NCBI GenBank assembly: GCA_947561715.1 | Contig: OX387198.1 | Coordinates: 7,812,001-7,876,000 of the forward strand | Reading direction: 5' to 3' | DNA from: Ascidia mentula | Taxonomy: Eukaryota > Chordata > Ascidiacea > Phlebobranchia > Ascidiidae | DNA: 64,000 nucleotides | Part shown: positions 10,576-24,022 of the stretch, one piece after another | Layout of the letters: each line of letters starts with the position of its first letter | How positions within the stretch are numbered: position 1 is the first letter of the stretch | The notes under the pieces: model-generated | Database searches by the model: none | Seen by the model: the letters and a program-made list of their open reading frames with translations, nothing else | What the model was told of the DNA's origin: nothing | Translations under genes and position numbers: made by a program

Positions 10576-13174
10576 ATCCGCATTTTCTGGAGCTGGTGGC
10601 TTATAAAGCACATAACCCTGTATACACCATTTTTGACAGAAAATCTTCCAATTTTTATGTACATGTGGCTCACAATAGTAACATTGTTGCTGCTTTAATT
10701 TTTATTCGAACATTGCCTTGAGAGTTAATATCCACTTTTTTTATTAATCAGTCTTAATATTATATCTTCGACCTAATGCCGAACTACCTGTTAGGCCAAC
10801 ATATGCTTTAGAGCTAGCCTAATATCGAAGCCACCTAATAGAACATAATGACGTGGGTTTAGTATGGAAGAATTCAAACGTTAGAGCCTTATCACAGCAT
10901 TGGCTGGACCGACATATATACCAGTATGGTTCGGTATTGCACCAGCAATAAAAAAAGAATGCACTTTTATTTAATTTTTCCTTATTTTTCTTAATTTTAT
11001 ACTGTGTGTGTGCGTAGTTGCTGCATTGCTCCATTTTTGCGCTTTACAAATAACCAAGTCCTCAAATTGGTTGAGAAGTGTCTTCAGTTACATTGCATGT
11101 ATGTTAATATTTAGTGGTATTAGGCTTACGGCAAAATGTATTTAAAAATTGTGTTTTTCATCCACTCACTAAATAACTCAATTCAAATTGCGTAATTCTG
11201 TGATATGCAAAATGATTTAGCGATATTTTTACGTTTTTTAATTTATGATTGTTTGCGAGACCAGGAGGTGTGTTTTGACGCCTAATGCAGTGTGCAACGT
11301 TTCTCGCCTTTGCGATATTTGCGTACCCCCCTACAATCGCATCAATTCCAAGTTCAATCGGCTTTGATCTTACGACAGAGCGTAATGTGTCTTTACATGG
11401 GTGCTTGGCTCGACAACCTCTAAGGTTTTGTCATTACCGGCACAATTTTACCAACTCTATATACGCTGTTGTTCATTTATGTTGTATTCGTCCAAGCAAA
11501 AATAAAATGATTCGGGTTGATTGCAAATATGCACACGACAATAAAATTACCGTCAGGATTTGTATTTTTCATTTCAGCACTAAATTAATAAAACTTTGAT
11601 CAAATGCATGTGGTTACAAATTGCAAACGAAGTTGAAATATTTGTATATCTTACTTACGTGCACGAAATCTGTATCCTTAGAAGTGTTTTATCGAATGTC
11701 TGTTTCGCCAATTTTGCACCTTCGAGGAAGGAAACGTTCGTCAACTTTCAAGCGATCTTTTACAATCGCATGATAATGACTTCGCCGCACGTGGTCGTCC
11801 CTAAGCTGTTTGAGTACATTTCACTCGATACATTGAACAAGCGCCCGAACCTTAGACAAGAAGAAACATGGGATTCCTGGTCAGGATCCTTGGTTTGAAT
11901 CACGGTGTGCTAAAAAGGGGATTAAAAGTGTAAAAAAATATACATACAAATTTTAATTCATTTTAACTGGAAATCATTTTATTTATATTGCAGATAATAC
12001 AATTCTTGCTTGATATATAGGACTTCCAGTAAGAATTCCTTGCTTCCTGTAATTGGTGTAAATAATTTTAGGCTGCTTTTTGCATTGCGAAGTATATAAG
12101 TTGTTATTTGTCGGGTGCGATGTCAGGAGAGCAATAAGTCACTACCGGAACAATGAATGCTGGCAAAACTATGCAAAAACGTGAACAAATGTTTTCCGAA
12201 ATATCCGAGTATCAAAGTTAAACCAAGAAACAGCCCAATTATGCTAAAAATTGAAAATAGCCATTGTAAATGTTGCGCCAATTATCGTACTTCAGGAAAT
12301 TACTCCCACTTGTAAAAATAGGCTACATGTGACCACTTCTGGTCCATAAAAAAAGGTGTTTTTCTTTCGGCGTAAACATGAATCGAAAATATCAGAAACG
12401 AAACAGCTGGCAAAGTATTTTTACGCTTTCTAATACACGACGTTGGTCTTCGTATCGTTTGGCCATTTAAAATCGTATCGCAATAATGGAAAGGAATTTG
12501 GTACCCCTCACCTTTGAGGTTTGGCAGTTTCCGTCCTTCAGTTAAAAAGGTTTATTCCCGAGACTTTACCACGAGGGTGCTCAGTGCCGCTGAAATATGA
12601 TCTGCACAGCTTTGTTGCGAATTTTGTATGTTTATTAGCAACGGTAGTGAAACGCCCCCTTTTTGGATTTATCTTTCCCATGCAAGCTGCGCCATTACGA
12701 AGAACTTTATGTCAACTTACATGTTAAATGCACGGGGACTGTGAAGAGAGCTTGGAATCAAGTCTTTGTTTTAATTTTGTACGAAGTCTGTCGTGCGACT
12801 TATCGGAGAAATCTATCTCTATTATAGTTACTTACTGTAATGCTACTTTGATTTCAACTTAAGTCAACCGTATAACGTACTGCTAAACAGAAACTTGTGG
12901 AAATCAACATTTCCCAGACGCAACGCCCAAAAGACGCCTCGTAACGTTGCACGTGGGCTCCAATCCAAACACGCTACGCTTAATATAGCTCTGGCGCAAT
13001 CGCACAAAAATGACGCAGTACTTTTTTCGCCCCATGTTTTACTGCTGGGCTTTGAGGTGGTCTCGCGAATGGATAACAATTGTCTTTGTTGTTAAAGTAG
13101 AACGCGCTGCGCTGTGTTCGGTGGAACCAACTGTGGATCTATAGTTTGCGAGATATTCAACGCTGTGAAGCGAT
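10576..13174. other. Intergenic between the two DED-like genes
   Basis: About 2.6 kb. AATAAA-type sequences near 10946 and 11502 could end the upstream transcript. The rest shows only short, unconvincing open frames. Confidence 0.45.
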
Positions 13175-15376
13175 ATGTTTCGTACCAACCTCCTAAAAGG
13201 CAAGGTAATGGATGCTTGTTCGTTAAGAAACACAATGTTGAGAACGTGAAAACGTGCAATGTTGAATCAAGTTATATCAATTTGCAGGCTCTCAGAAAAT
13301 TATTAAAGAAGCAGCCTATGGTCAAAAAATGCAAGTCAGCTAGCAAAGAAGAAGATGCTTCACGGTACGTTGGACCTGTTTAATAATGTATTGACAATTT
13401 AACTTTTCCTTTGGTTGACGGTGTATGGGTGTTTGATTACATGCTCCAGGGACCACGAACCGGGTCAACGTTCCATGTTGCGGAGAGACCCTGCTGCTGT
13501 TGGGAATGGTGAACAAAAAGAACGGCCGTCGCTGTTAAATATGCTGATTCATTTGCCCTGCACAAGGTTGTAAAACCAAGTTGAGTTTTCAATGCAAATA
13601 GGTGTAATTATACCCCTTTGCAGGACCCCTTATTTCAAACAAGGAGTTAATTCGATGCCCTCAAGTAAATTGATTGTGCACCAAAGCAGGAACGAACGAG
13701 GTAGGAAGTATGAAATTAGTTTTTGAGTTTATTCTTTCTACTGCATAAGCGTATTTTTTGTTACAGTTGGTTTCAGTTTCCTTCTGCAGTTTTTGGTGAA
13801 GAGATTACCGCCCGTACAAGTAAGAATTTTGTGAAGTTCATAATTTACGTAAAAAACATTTTTTCATTTTTCTCAGCTCGCGAAGAACGCAAGAAAGGAA
13901 GTTAAGAGGGAACAAAAGTTACAAAAGGAGTCATCCGCGAGAATAAGTAGTTCTACGATTGTAAATTGTCAATACTCCCGCATTGTCGAGCGTTACAAAT
14001 TGTTTTCTTTTCAGTGCTGAAAGTCCAGAGGGTGCTTGAACACGAAATGACGAAACGTGACGTTTTGAAAATGGTCAGACATTTCACCAGCGACGAGCCT
14101 TTGGTTGAATATTTGAAGCACTGTAATAAAATATTACGTTGTCAGTCACTTGTTTGCCATATATGGCAATGTATCGTCACAATTTGAGAATTACGTCAAC
14201 AAATAATGACTTGCATGTGTGTCACTTTGCACGACCGAATACTTATCGTTGTACGTTATATCGTTAGTCGGGTTTGAGTTAAATTAACATGAAGGCTTTA
14301 TTGTAGACAAGGAGCCGGTAAAAAGAATGTCTCTCACCTTCGAACAGTTGTCTTCGCGCCTCAGAAAGAAGTTTAATCCAACTTCATTGGTTGAATATTT
14401 CAAAGAGACAGAATCTCTTCGATCTGCTGAAATGTTGTCCATTTTAATAAAGGTATGTCTTACACAAAAATTTTAATAATGTTTTTGGTTTCAAAAAACG
14501 TATACTTCATGTATTATCATCCTTTTAAAAGGTTAGACAATTATGCCTGGTTAAAATGCGTATTATACATAACAAAAAAGTTTATACTGCGACTGGGCAT
14601 TTTACGAACTGTTGTGAAATCGAGGCAAGGAAAATGTTGTGCTTGGCTATGGCTGTATAGTGTTTTGCCGCCCCATGCTCTACGCCAGTTATACTTTCCA
14701 CGTGTTCTGTCCAAGTGCAGTTCTCCGTTTGTAGTTAGCATGATGCACTGCTTCCCTTTGACGTTTATTTTACAGTTGTGCCTAAGTTACAGTTTCTTAA
14801 AGCCGCATGTATGTTAAAATATACGACTAATGCAAAAACTCGAACCATCGGCTACTTAAACAGAGATATTATGTTGATTTTTCAACAGGAAGAAATAAGC
14901 GGACGCTTTCAACCGAAACAACGACTAGTTTTCCAAATTTCTGACATAGCACGTATGTTTTATTACAGCTGCCATGGCCTATATACATGTACTATTTTTA
15001 CCCACAGTGCACAGCATCCAAAATCATATATGCGGGAAAATGACAGTTGATGACGTGAACCGCTTCTTCCGTTACTTCAAGGACGACGAACATTTTCTGG
15101 CGGTTATTGGCGATAAAGGTTAAATAATCTTGTTCTATTGATTGATGTATGTTCATGTCGTAGTTGAATGTTCGCAATGTTAAAACAGGGGAACACCCCG
15201 AAGAGAGACTTCACGCTGTGTTTCAAGAGTTGAAGAAGTTGGGCTTCCGTGCTTTCAATCCGACGGTGGTCGTTTGCACTTTGCAAAACCTCGGACGCCA
15301 TCGTCTCGAGGACGAAGTGGAAGTCGCCCTTCGTCCCAAAGCTCTTCTCCGACAAACCATGAGACAACACGGATAG
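13175..15376 (+). CDS. Tandem death-effector-domain-like protein, paralogue 2
   Basis: Eleven exons join in frame to 346 residues: 13175-13204, 13288-13364, 13450-13566, 13624-13700, 13767-13819, 13877-13946, 14015-14122, 14307-14452, 14889-14952, 15008-15118 and 15189-15376. The first exon encodes ten residues (MFRTNLLKGK) and pairs with the nine-residue first exon of paralogue 1. Residues 1-141 are basic and low in structure, with a short hydrophobic patch (FSFLLQFLV). Residues about 142-230 and 250-335 form two DED-like repeats. Repeat 1 has MTKRDV, HFTSDEPLVEYL and KKFNPTSL; repeat 2 has MTVDDV, RYFKDDEHFLAV, AFNPTVV and GRHRLED near the end, comparable to the RxDL region of DEDs. Known DED proteins (FADD, FLIP, caspase-8 prodomain) join death-receptor complexes. 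Architecture here is two DEDs without a protease, as in FLIP-like inhibitors; function is inferred only. Confidence 0.68.
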
Positions 15377-16023
15377 ACGCATAGATTGGCATCATGCTAT
15401 GAAGTTTTGTGTTTTCTGGGAAACAGAGCTGTTGACAAAGAGGACGACTAAGAGTAAACGAGGGCGATCGCTGACGTAATGTTCGACATCATGATCGCAT
15501 GCTAAAAGCGTAGGAAATCGTGCGGAATCACTTTCAAGTGTTGGAGTGTGTATGTGTGTGTGTTTGACCTTTGATGCAATGCAACGTGACGAGAAGCAAG
15601 CGCAGGGTTTGGACGAATTAAATGTTAACCTACGCGCTTTGTGATATAAATGAAGTGGCAAAGACAGTTACGGGTAATGAATTTTATCTAATATCAGTAA
15701 ATTATTGAACGAAACAGCCCATCCAAGACAGCAAGATTAAATAGTGATGATGCGGTTCGTATTGATTAAACATAGTAGCACGCCGTGATACCGATTTGTT
15801 GTGCTAGGCTGTGCTAGGCTGACTAGTTGTTTGTTTCGCAGGCTTAAGCTTCAGCGGTAAATTTCACTGGAAATAATTCCTACCGATGTATCGGGTTTCA
15901 AATGGGATTAAATTACTATCTCTGCTTTTGATTTGTCGGTTACAAGGTTCCAAGACGCAGTGTCTGTCCCGATACACGTTTTGGCTTCACTTTGCTAGTA
16001 GTTACAATTCGGAAATTGTGACA
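15377..16023. other. Intergenic between DED-like gene and GT31 cluster
   Basis: No exon, RNA or element boundary recognised. A short direct repeat TGTGCTAGGC occurs twice near 15800. Weak similarity of 15885-15970 to 21895-21970 suggests shared flanks of the duplicated GT31 genes. Confidence 0.4.
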
Positions 16024-16365
16024 ATGAAGCACATGGAAAATCAAAAGTTGGAGGCATTGGATCTTCGCCGTTATTTGAGTAAGAAAAGTTAACCAGGACA
16101 ATACGATGCAGACCCCGCACACCGTTTCCAAACATTAGGTCTCATCAGTTCAGCTTTGGTGACTGTGGCGGGTCCTGTCTGTCAACTAGTCAGTGGTACT
16201 GTCTGCAAGTCACTGCCTTATGTGATTCTACACCCACCAGAAAGTCTTTGCATTAAAGCGTAAATTTCGTGCCTGGTTTTAGGTCTTGCCCAAGCCTGCA
16301 GTATTGCGCCAATGTATACTTAAAATTTTCTCCACGCAGTTGCCACGAGGTACAGGGGTCGTCCC

Positions 16366-18126
16366 ATGACGATCAGACGAATACGACGGACTAGACCTTT
16401 TCAGGAACCTCCTTGGCTTAGATGTGCGTTAATACAGATAATGGTGTTGGTGGTTTGCAGCTCGTTCATCTCCTTGTTGATGTACTCCGTCGTGTCTCGA
16501 AACAGAAATAGGTAGGGCTGTTGATTTATCAGATAGAGAGTTGCTTATAGTTAACGGGACATTACATCAAACATTATTTTTGTAGCCTTCTATGTTAAGC
16601 GTAGGCCCCTATTAAGCAAATAACAACTGCTAACAGTAATAAAAATTTCCCCTAAGGTAGGACTTCCACTCGATTGGTAAATTACATGTGAAAATAATAT
16701 TTAATTTTCAAGGTATTAGTTAAAAAAACTTGAAATTCTCGGAAGAATGGTTTGTGATATTATTCCTTCATATGTTTGTGTTTACCCAGGGAATTTTACA
16801 TTCTGCCGTCACCCCTAATCGTGGCGGCGATAAGACCTGTTGACATCGCATATATTGACCAGCCATGGTTGAATACAAGTTACGCAGAATTGAGTGGCTG
16901 CAACTTCCATAGTAAGTTCCAGCACGATTGTATGCTACAGTACTAACACAGAGAAAAATCTTCACAAGACAAATGTGATTCAAAAACTTGTGGAAATGTT
17001 GTTCTTCTAATCAATGCTAAGTACATATATATATATATATGTATATATATATTTGCAAACCGAAAGAATGCCCTTGTCGTTAATTAGATACATCGTGGAG
17101 CATGGTCATTTTTGTGAAATCCCAAGCGACCAACTTTAATCGCAGAGAAATGATTCGCCGCACGTGGGCGTCCCTGCGCCGCTTAGAAAGTGGAAACTTC
17201 ACAACATTTTTTGTAGTGGGTAAGTCGGCATCCAGCGGACCCTATAAAGCCGACCAAACACAGAAAGCTCTCTTAGAAGAAGAAAAAGATCGATATCACG
17301 ATATTCTACACTACGATGGGCCGGACGATTACAAGTCAGTGCTTGTTAGTCCTTTGTAATTTATAATTCATAATTTTATGTTTCCCGTCGTATAGTTGCG
17401 TTGTAAACGAGTACAATAAAATGGCGAGAATTGAACAGCTTTAAACCGAAGAGGCTGCCCGGAAAAGGTGTAACAGGGAAGCTAAAGAAATATCCACCTT
17501 AATGCAATATTCAATCCCAGGTTTTATTATTTTTCGAAATAAACAAAGAATAACCATGTTTTTCTCGTTGCAGAAATATTGGATTTAAAACCCTAACCGG
17601 AATGAGATGGGCATCAGAGAATCTACAACCCTACCAGTTATACGCAACAGCAGATGACGATTTCATGCTGAATATCGGGGAGTTGCAAGAAGTAGTAGAT
17701 TGTCTGCTGGTTGAATACGGGAAGGACTTTCCTCTACTATGCGGTTTTAACATGTTTGAAAATGTCGCCCCTGTGCGGAATATATACAGCAAGTGGTTCG
17801 TGACAATTCCTGAGTACCCGAACGCTACATACCCCAAGTTCTGTCTCGGCGGAATGTATGTTATGAACGTAGACCTTGTCACACGACTTTGGCAGGTCGC
17901 GAAAACGCGTATACCGATGCGCGTGGACGATGTATGGATCACCGGGATTCTGCGAGAAGAAATCGGTGTTCACTCTTCCCAGTTGGTACTACCTTCGAAA
18001 AACATCTCAGTACATTTGGATAACTACAAGAAAGTCCAGTTTCGGGGAAGGCGCCACTTCATGTGGAAAGCATGGACGAAAATCTTTCAACAGTTTGTGG
18101 ACAAGCCGATGTGTCAACAGGGTTAG
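16366..18126 (+). CDS. GT31 family beta-1,3-galactosyltransferase-like protein a
   Basis: Exons 16366-16511, 16790-16911, 17088-17334 and 17574-18126 join to 355 residues. Exon 1 encodes a basic tail (RRIRRTR) and a type II transmembrane anchor rich in Val, Leu and Ile, as expected for a Golgi lumenal transferase. Family motifs: a stem block ending YIDQPWL, VIFVKS, IRRTWA, DGPDDYKN, the DDD metal-binding motif (ATADDDF), KFCLGGMYV and RVDDVWITGIL. The last corresponds to the EDV region of GT31. Donor substrate (UDP-Gal or UDP-GlcNAc) cannot be read from sequence. Frame is also open upstream to an acceptor at 16339/16340, and a possible extra first exon, 16024-16078, would fit in phase, so the N-terminus may be longer. 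Neighbour b is a close tandem paralogue. Confidence 0.82.
17022..17053. repeat. TA microsatellite
   Basis: A run of alternating T and A broken by single G substitutions, inside intron 2 of GT31 gene a. Confidence 0.85.
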
Positions 18127-19567
18127 CTGTGTGAAACTTAATCTAAACAAATGCATTTCCCCACTGCCTGCTGTTTGCAAGCAAACTCACGTTTCACATG
18201 GAACGATATCAGTGTGAATACAAAGTATGGTGCATTGTTTATCCATTATAAGTCATCCTCTGGCGTGTTTTACATGTGTGCGGTTCTGACCATTTGCTTT
18301 CTATTACATTTGGTGTATGTTGTTTGTTGACATTGCACGTTTCCGAGATTTGTTGAATGCCAGCTCACCAGTTTTCAACTGCAGCTTTATAAAAGCAGCT
18401 GAAATCCTAGGTAATGTACATATATAACTACAAAAATAAGTCCAAACAAGGTGCTTAATTAGACAAATATTAAAAAATATGTTTGTTTTATCTTTGATTT
18501 TTTCTATTGACAGTAGACAATAAATCTCAGTTATGTTTTGATACGTTTGGGCTGGAAATACTTGTCATCAATTAAGTACGCTCTAATAAAGTTGTGAAAG
18601 TGATGCAACACAAAACATGGCATTAACATAATAAAGTTTTTTAGATGAAGTCACTAAGAATAACATTAGCCTCTTTGTCATGTAGCCGTAATCACATCAA
18701 GGAATGTACGTATTTTGCTAGTTGCTCAAGCACCCCCAAAGAACGGTTTCCAGCGCACAACACGCAGTAAATTGCTCACCCATGCAGTGAAATTGAAATG
18801 CTCTATTTATTTGCATCGATGGCGTAAAACTTGAAGCATTTTTTTCGATTACAATCCCCGTTAAAACACGTGACAAAGAAGTAAACTGAAGGTTTATGAT
18901 CCGTAAAACCAACGTAGAAAAAAAGGTTCATTTGTATTCGAACTTGTTTTGTGGTTTATTGTGTGAGCAGGTAACTTAATACCTTTTGTTCAAACAGCAA
19001 CTTTCGTTGCTTTCAGCATCAGGACAAGCACTAACCTCAGTGAAACGGTAAATACCTGTTGATGTTCATTACCATCGGAATAGTTTTGTATTCTGTTTCT
19101 TGTGGTGAATTTACATGTTCTTAAACAGCGTCAACCTCTGAGATAGGTGATAGATCTAGTATCAGTGTTGCATTGCTGAAAACAATAATTTAGTAATAAA
19201 ATCAAATTGCAGGAAGTTGTAGAAAATTGTGTAAGTGTTAAAACACAAACGCTTCATAATAATTTAAAACTAAGTCTTCATTTTATTGCGGGTAATCAAG
19301 GATACTACTGGAATATTTCTCATTTCAAGAAACTTATAAAAGCTATAAAACGAAATTAAGACAGATTGTTCAGTTGGAGATGTATTTATTTTAAATGACT
19401 CCCTTTTTTTGTTATATTTTACAGTTAATCCATGAACCAAAACAACAAACGCAATAGTTTAGGATACAACGATTAAATTCTTGTTGACTGCTTTATCAAT
19501 TTCGCCGTTGCCACAAAACACAGGTTTCGCCACATGGCGAGCAAAAGACAGCGGTAAAGAAGAACAG
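18127..19567. other. Intergenic between GT31 genes a and b
   Basis: Probably holds the untraced 5' exon of gene b, which must end in phase 1. I could not identify it. An ATGGCGAGC start near 19535 runs into a stop before the membrane exon and is too close for an intron. Otherwise AT-rich with no recognised feature. Confidence 0.4.
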
Positions 19568-20972
19568 GGTCTGGAGGCCCTCGCTGGCTGAAATGGGAGT
19601 TGATCGGCTTCATTGTTAGCTGTACATTTCTCTACATGTTAATGCGCTTTTCTTTGCCCCAATTCAGAGTCAAGTATGCAATGAAATTATTGCATTTTTA
19701 TGCGTGTTCAATTAGAAATGAAAGCTTAGTAAACTTTCAGGATGGATAAATCAATATTACCACGAATGCAGCATTCTCACATCGAAGCAACGCCTGCGTC
19801 GCTTCTTGTGGCTGCTATAAAACCGGTGGACATAGCATATATTGACCAGCCATGGTTGAACAGAAGCATAATAGAATTAAATGACTGCAACTTTCGCAGT
19901 AAGTTTATTATTATGAATATAAATCCTGAGACGTACTTTTTCCATCACACATGTAGTCTGACCATGTATCATATCATTTTGCATTTTTAAAAAAACAGTT
20001 GTTTTTTTGTTTTTATCCAATCCATGCTAACTATATCTATATCTATGTACGTATCCTCTTTGACACTTAGATACAACGTGGAGCATGGTCATTTTTGTCA
20101 AATCAAAAATGTCCAATTTTTATTGTCGGGAAATAATTCGCCGCACGTGGGCATCGTTGCATCGATTGGGAAATGCGAATTTCACAACATTTTTTGTGGT
20201 GGGTCAATTGGCTCCCAGTGGAATCGATGTCACTGGACGAGTGACGAAAGCTCTTCTTGAAAAAGAAAAGGATCGTTACCACGATATCTTACATTACGAC
20301 GGGCCAGACGATTACAGGTTAGTTGACAAAACTATGTTGAGTAATGCAACATATATCCCTTACTTGCATAGTGTAAACACGTTTACCAACAACCGTTTCA
20401 GGAACATAGGATTTAAAACCCTAACCGGAATGAGATGGGCGTCAGAGAATCTACAACCATACCAGTTATACGCAACTGCCGACGACGATTTCATGCTGAA
20501 TATCGGGGAGCTGCAAGAAGTCGTTCATCGTCTACTGGCTGAAGACAGCAAGAATTTTCCTCTACTCTGCGGTTTTAACATGTTTGAAAATGTCGCCCCT
20601 GTGCGGAATATATACAGCAAGTGGTTCGTGACAATTCCTGAGTACCCGAACGCGACATACCACAAGTTCTGTCTCGGCGGAATGTATGTTATGAACGTAG
20701 ACCTTGTCACACGACTTTGGCAGGTCGCAAAAACGCGTATACCGATGCGCGTGGATGATGTATGGATCACCGGGATTCTGCGAGAAGAAATCGGTGTTCA
20801 CTCTTCCCAGTTGGTACTGCCTTCGAAAAACATCTCAGTACATTTGGATAACTACAAGAACATCAACTTTAGTGAAAGGCGCAACTTTATTTGGAAAGAA
20901 TGGACAAAATTATTTCGAATGTTTGTGGACAAACCGATGTGCCAAAAGCGGTTTGATGATACATTGGCGTAA
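19568..20972 (+). CDS. GT31 family beta-1,3-galactosyltransferase-like protein b (5' end unresolved)
   Basis: Exons 19568-19673 (type II membrane anchor, LIGFIVSCTFLYMLM), 19741-19898 (stem ending YIDQPWLNRS), 20071-20317 (VIFVKS, IRRTWA, DGPDDYR) and 20402-20972 (DDD motif, KFCLGGMYV, RVDDVWITGIL, stop TAA). Phases 1, 2, 1, 2 join cleanly. The first coding exon upstream of 19568 is missing, so the start codon is unknown. The last exon is nearly identical to that of gene a over most of its length but diverges near the C-terminus. The 84-bp intron 20318-20401 is a multiple of three without an in-frame stop, so its retention would insert 28 residues between DDYR and the NIGFKTL block. Confidence 0.78.
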
Positions 20973-23900
20973 AATATAAAATTGATAAATATAAACTATA
21001 TGTAACGGGTGACCACCGCGTTATGGGCCCATTTTCATACTTAATTGCCTTCTTTATCAGACTACTTATTCAATTTATGGAGCAGCCACAAGCAGAGTCT
21101 TCAAAGAAAGAAATTAAAATATTTCAAAAAAAAAAAATATATTTCTTTTAAAAAAATGCTTTATTTATCTTTTGATTTCCCGACTCGATCGTGGTTTATT
21201 GTGTGGCCATTCCATTTGGTTTCTTTATCTTTATTGTTCGTCCACGTAGCAGTTCAAAGCGCTAAATACAAACGATTTTATTTTATTTCCAAAGCCAGTA
21301 AACATCGCATCTCTGTTGTATTCCTAGATTGCTAAAGATTGCTTACATGACATGCCCTTGTTCAATAGAATAGTACAAGTATAGGTATCAGAGTAGAAAG
21401 GTTAACAGTGTTTGACAGTTTTTGAAATTAACAGAGTTTTTTACGTCACAAACCTTTAAAAGTCAACATTAGATTTTGTCCTGTAACTATTTTCAATGTT
21501 CCTCATAAAATGCATCCTTTGGCTACAGACGATGTGTAATAATGTCCTTCAGATGATCGAATACAATACATTGTGTACAGATCTGTTAATAACGAAACTG
21601 TATGCTTCTACTACCAAAACAATACACAAATAATATAAATGTACATAGCCGAAGCACTATAGGCACTCGCTAAGACCGGTGTCCACTAACTCAGCAGTGT
21701 CACAACACACAATAAATTGCTGTCGTGGAATTTACCACCCACGATTAGCAGTAAAAATGAAATCTTTTACTTAAATTTCGTCGAACTCTTAAAACTTCAA
21801 GCCCTTTCATCGAGTTTATACTATGGGAGGAACAGGCTATAACATTCGTGAAACCAACGTGAAACGAGAGTTTAACTGTTTTGAGCCAGCTCTGTATAGC
21901 TAGTGTGGGCTTGAATTACTAGCTCTGCTTTGAATTTGTCGGCAACTTTTCAAACATGTAGTGTTTTGACTGGCGTTTGGAGGTAGGTTGTAGCAATCAA
22001 AGCACCACAAAATTATGCGACTTCATGCAGGAAAAAGATATGGTTGGGCACATTTCAAAAAAAAATTTGCAAAATTGTGGAAAAAGTAGGAGTGAGTTGA
22101 CTGGTGTTGGCTCAAAATTTAAACCAACACTTGTTCCGGATGGGGTGGTTGACGCACATACGATTTCTATCTTACGATGTCGTAAATCTATTTTAAAGAA
22201 AATTGAAGGCAATTGTTTCCTAAATTAATCGGTAATTTGCGGTTTATGGCTTTTTCTAGCCTTGACCGTACGTTACTCTGTCCGCCCAAAGTGATACAAT
22301 GTGGAGTTGTCGAATTTGTCATTTAAATTGCGTCGATTTGTTATGAAATGTTCCCAAATTAAGAGTTTGCCGACTTGGTACGTATGTTTGTGATGTGTTT
22401 TCTTATTCGGAACGCGCTCATCAACGTATTTAACATTTGACAAAAACGTTTGTGGGCATCGATTCTCCTTAGTGCTGGCGAATAAAGTCAATCACTTCAT
22501 TTCCTCGTGTATCGCGTAAACAGTAACTGAAAATTGCTCTGTGCTGTCGACTGATCAGGCCCCGGGCGTTCGTTCATCGGTCATTTCAACTTTGCACAAG
22601 AGTCTGAATATATTTATTTAAATTTGCGCTTTTGCTGAGCACATAAAACGCCACGACGCCCGGTGTTTGTCAGGTAGAAAGAGAAAACGTACTGTTGACT
22701 TTGTATGCTTGAAACCCTATACTTTCTTATAGTAGTTGATTTCACGCCTGGGCAGTAAAACTTTATAGGTGCAGCGCTATTTATACGGTTCATAGAGGTG
22801 AAACGGCGGCCGTAAAGGTGAATAAGAGTCCTGTTATGCACAATTGCATATTGGCATGCGGGTTACTCTTTGTGGCAGGTATATGCAGCTTAGTTAATGT
22901 GGATTGCATTTGCTTTTGGTTGTGCATTTGCTCTTGGCAGGTTAGTAAAAACGAGAGGCTTATACATTAAATTGCCAGGCCTTGGAGGAAAAATCCCCAA
23001 AATCAATTCACTGATGACTTCAACTGGCCCTTTATCGAGCGAAATAAATTAAATTCTTGTCATCGATTGGCAACGCAATTTGAGGGCAAGCGGCGCTTTA
23101 TTAAAGTTGGGTAACAACCAGTCTTACGCGGTGCTGCCAGAAGTGGCCTTTACGTACATCACGCTTTGCACGATAGATTTGTGTCCATGCAGCGCAATTT
23201 GTGTGTTTGTGCGTGACGAGGCTCTGGGTGCGCACGTCGCAGCTGTGTTGGAGGCGCCAGTCTCCAACCTGGAACGTACCAGCAAAACTTACAGGCAAAC
23301 CAGCACCGACATTGTTCGCCAGTCGAGTGCGGAGCTGTGTTGCCAGACGAGGGGTTACGTGTTTTGTTGGCTGGAAATTGTTGCAATGTAAACAAACTAT
23401 GTTATGAGTGACTGGTGTTCTGCCTGTACTAACGAGTAGGCGCGCAACGCAATACTCTGTACGATGACTGAGTTTTGTCACTCTGCAATTAGGCTACAGT
23501 TTACAATCGCAGCGTAGGTGTCAGAAGTTAGGTCGGTAGTACAGGAACTGCGTAATATGCACGAGGAGGCAATGTGACTGGTAGAGGTCAGACCTTACGC
23601 AACTGCTGTCTTGAGTCTTCGTGGTCTACATGCATTTCCTACTTGTGCATCAATGGATTTTGCCAGCAGTTACTTACGACAGAATTTGTTCGCAAACAAC
23701 TGTGAAAGTGCTTTGCTGAAGGAAGTGTGTGAGTCTGTAATTGGAAAAAGCTTTGAATTCCTTTAACTCTAACATATTTTGCAGGCCTTTTTTCTCTGAT
23801 TACCAAAGTTGTGTGATTCTGTTTGTACTTCGAGGAATAGCAATATGTGTTGCACTTAAACTGGTGTGTAATTAAGTTAATCGGTACAAACGCTGCTGCG

Positions 23901-24022
23901 TTCAAGTTTCCAAAATAGAGTTCAAACTCCAATCAAAGTGCTACGCACAGGAAGTTGTGTTCAGGCAAGCCATGATGTATTCAACGCCGTTATGACTACC
24001 TGACAGCGAAAATCAGACTACT
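20973..24022. other. Intergenic between GT31 genes b and c
   Basis: 3' flank of b shows weak similarity (around 21680-21820) to the 3' flank of a (around 18740-18860), consistent with tandem duplication of whole genes. The part at 23050-23650 is richer in GC and CpG than its surroundings and is open on both strands, but no splice context or known domain supports a gene. Confidence 0.4.

Noticed and set aside
19535..19557. ATGGCGAGC as start codon of GT31 gene b
   Set aside because: The frame meets TAA after seven codons, and the space to the membrane exon is too short for an intron.
23080..23481. Overlapping frames of 103 (+) and 126 (-) codons
   Set aside because: Stops are scarce on both strands because the stretch is GC-richer; no family resemblance.
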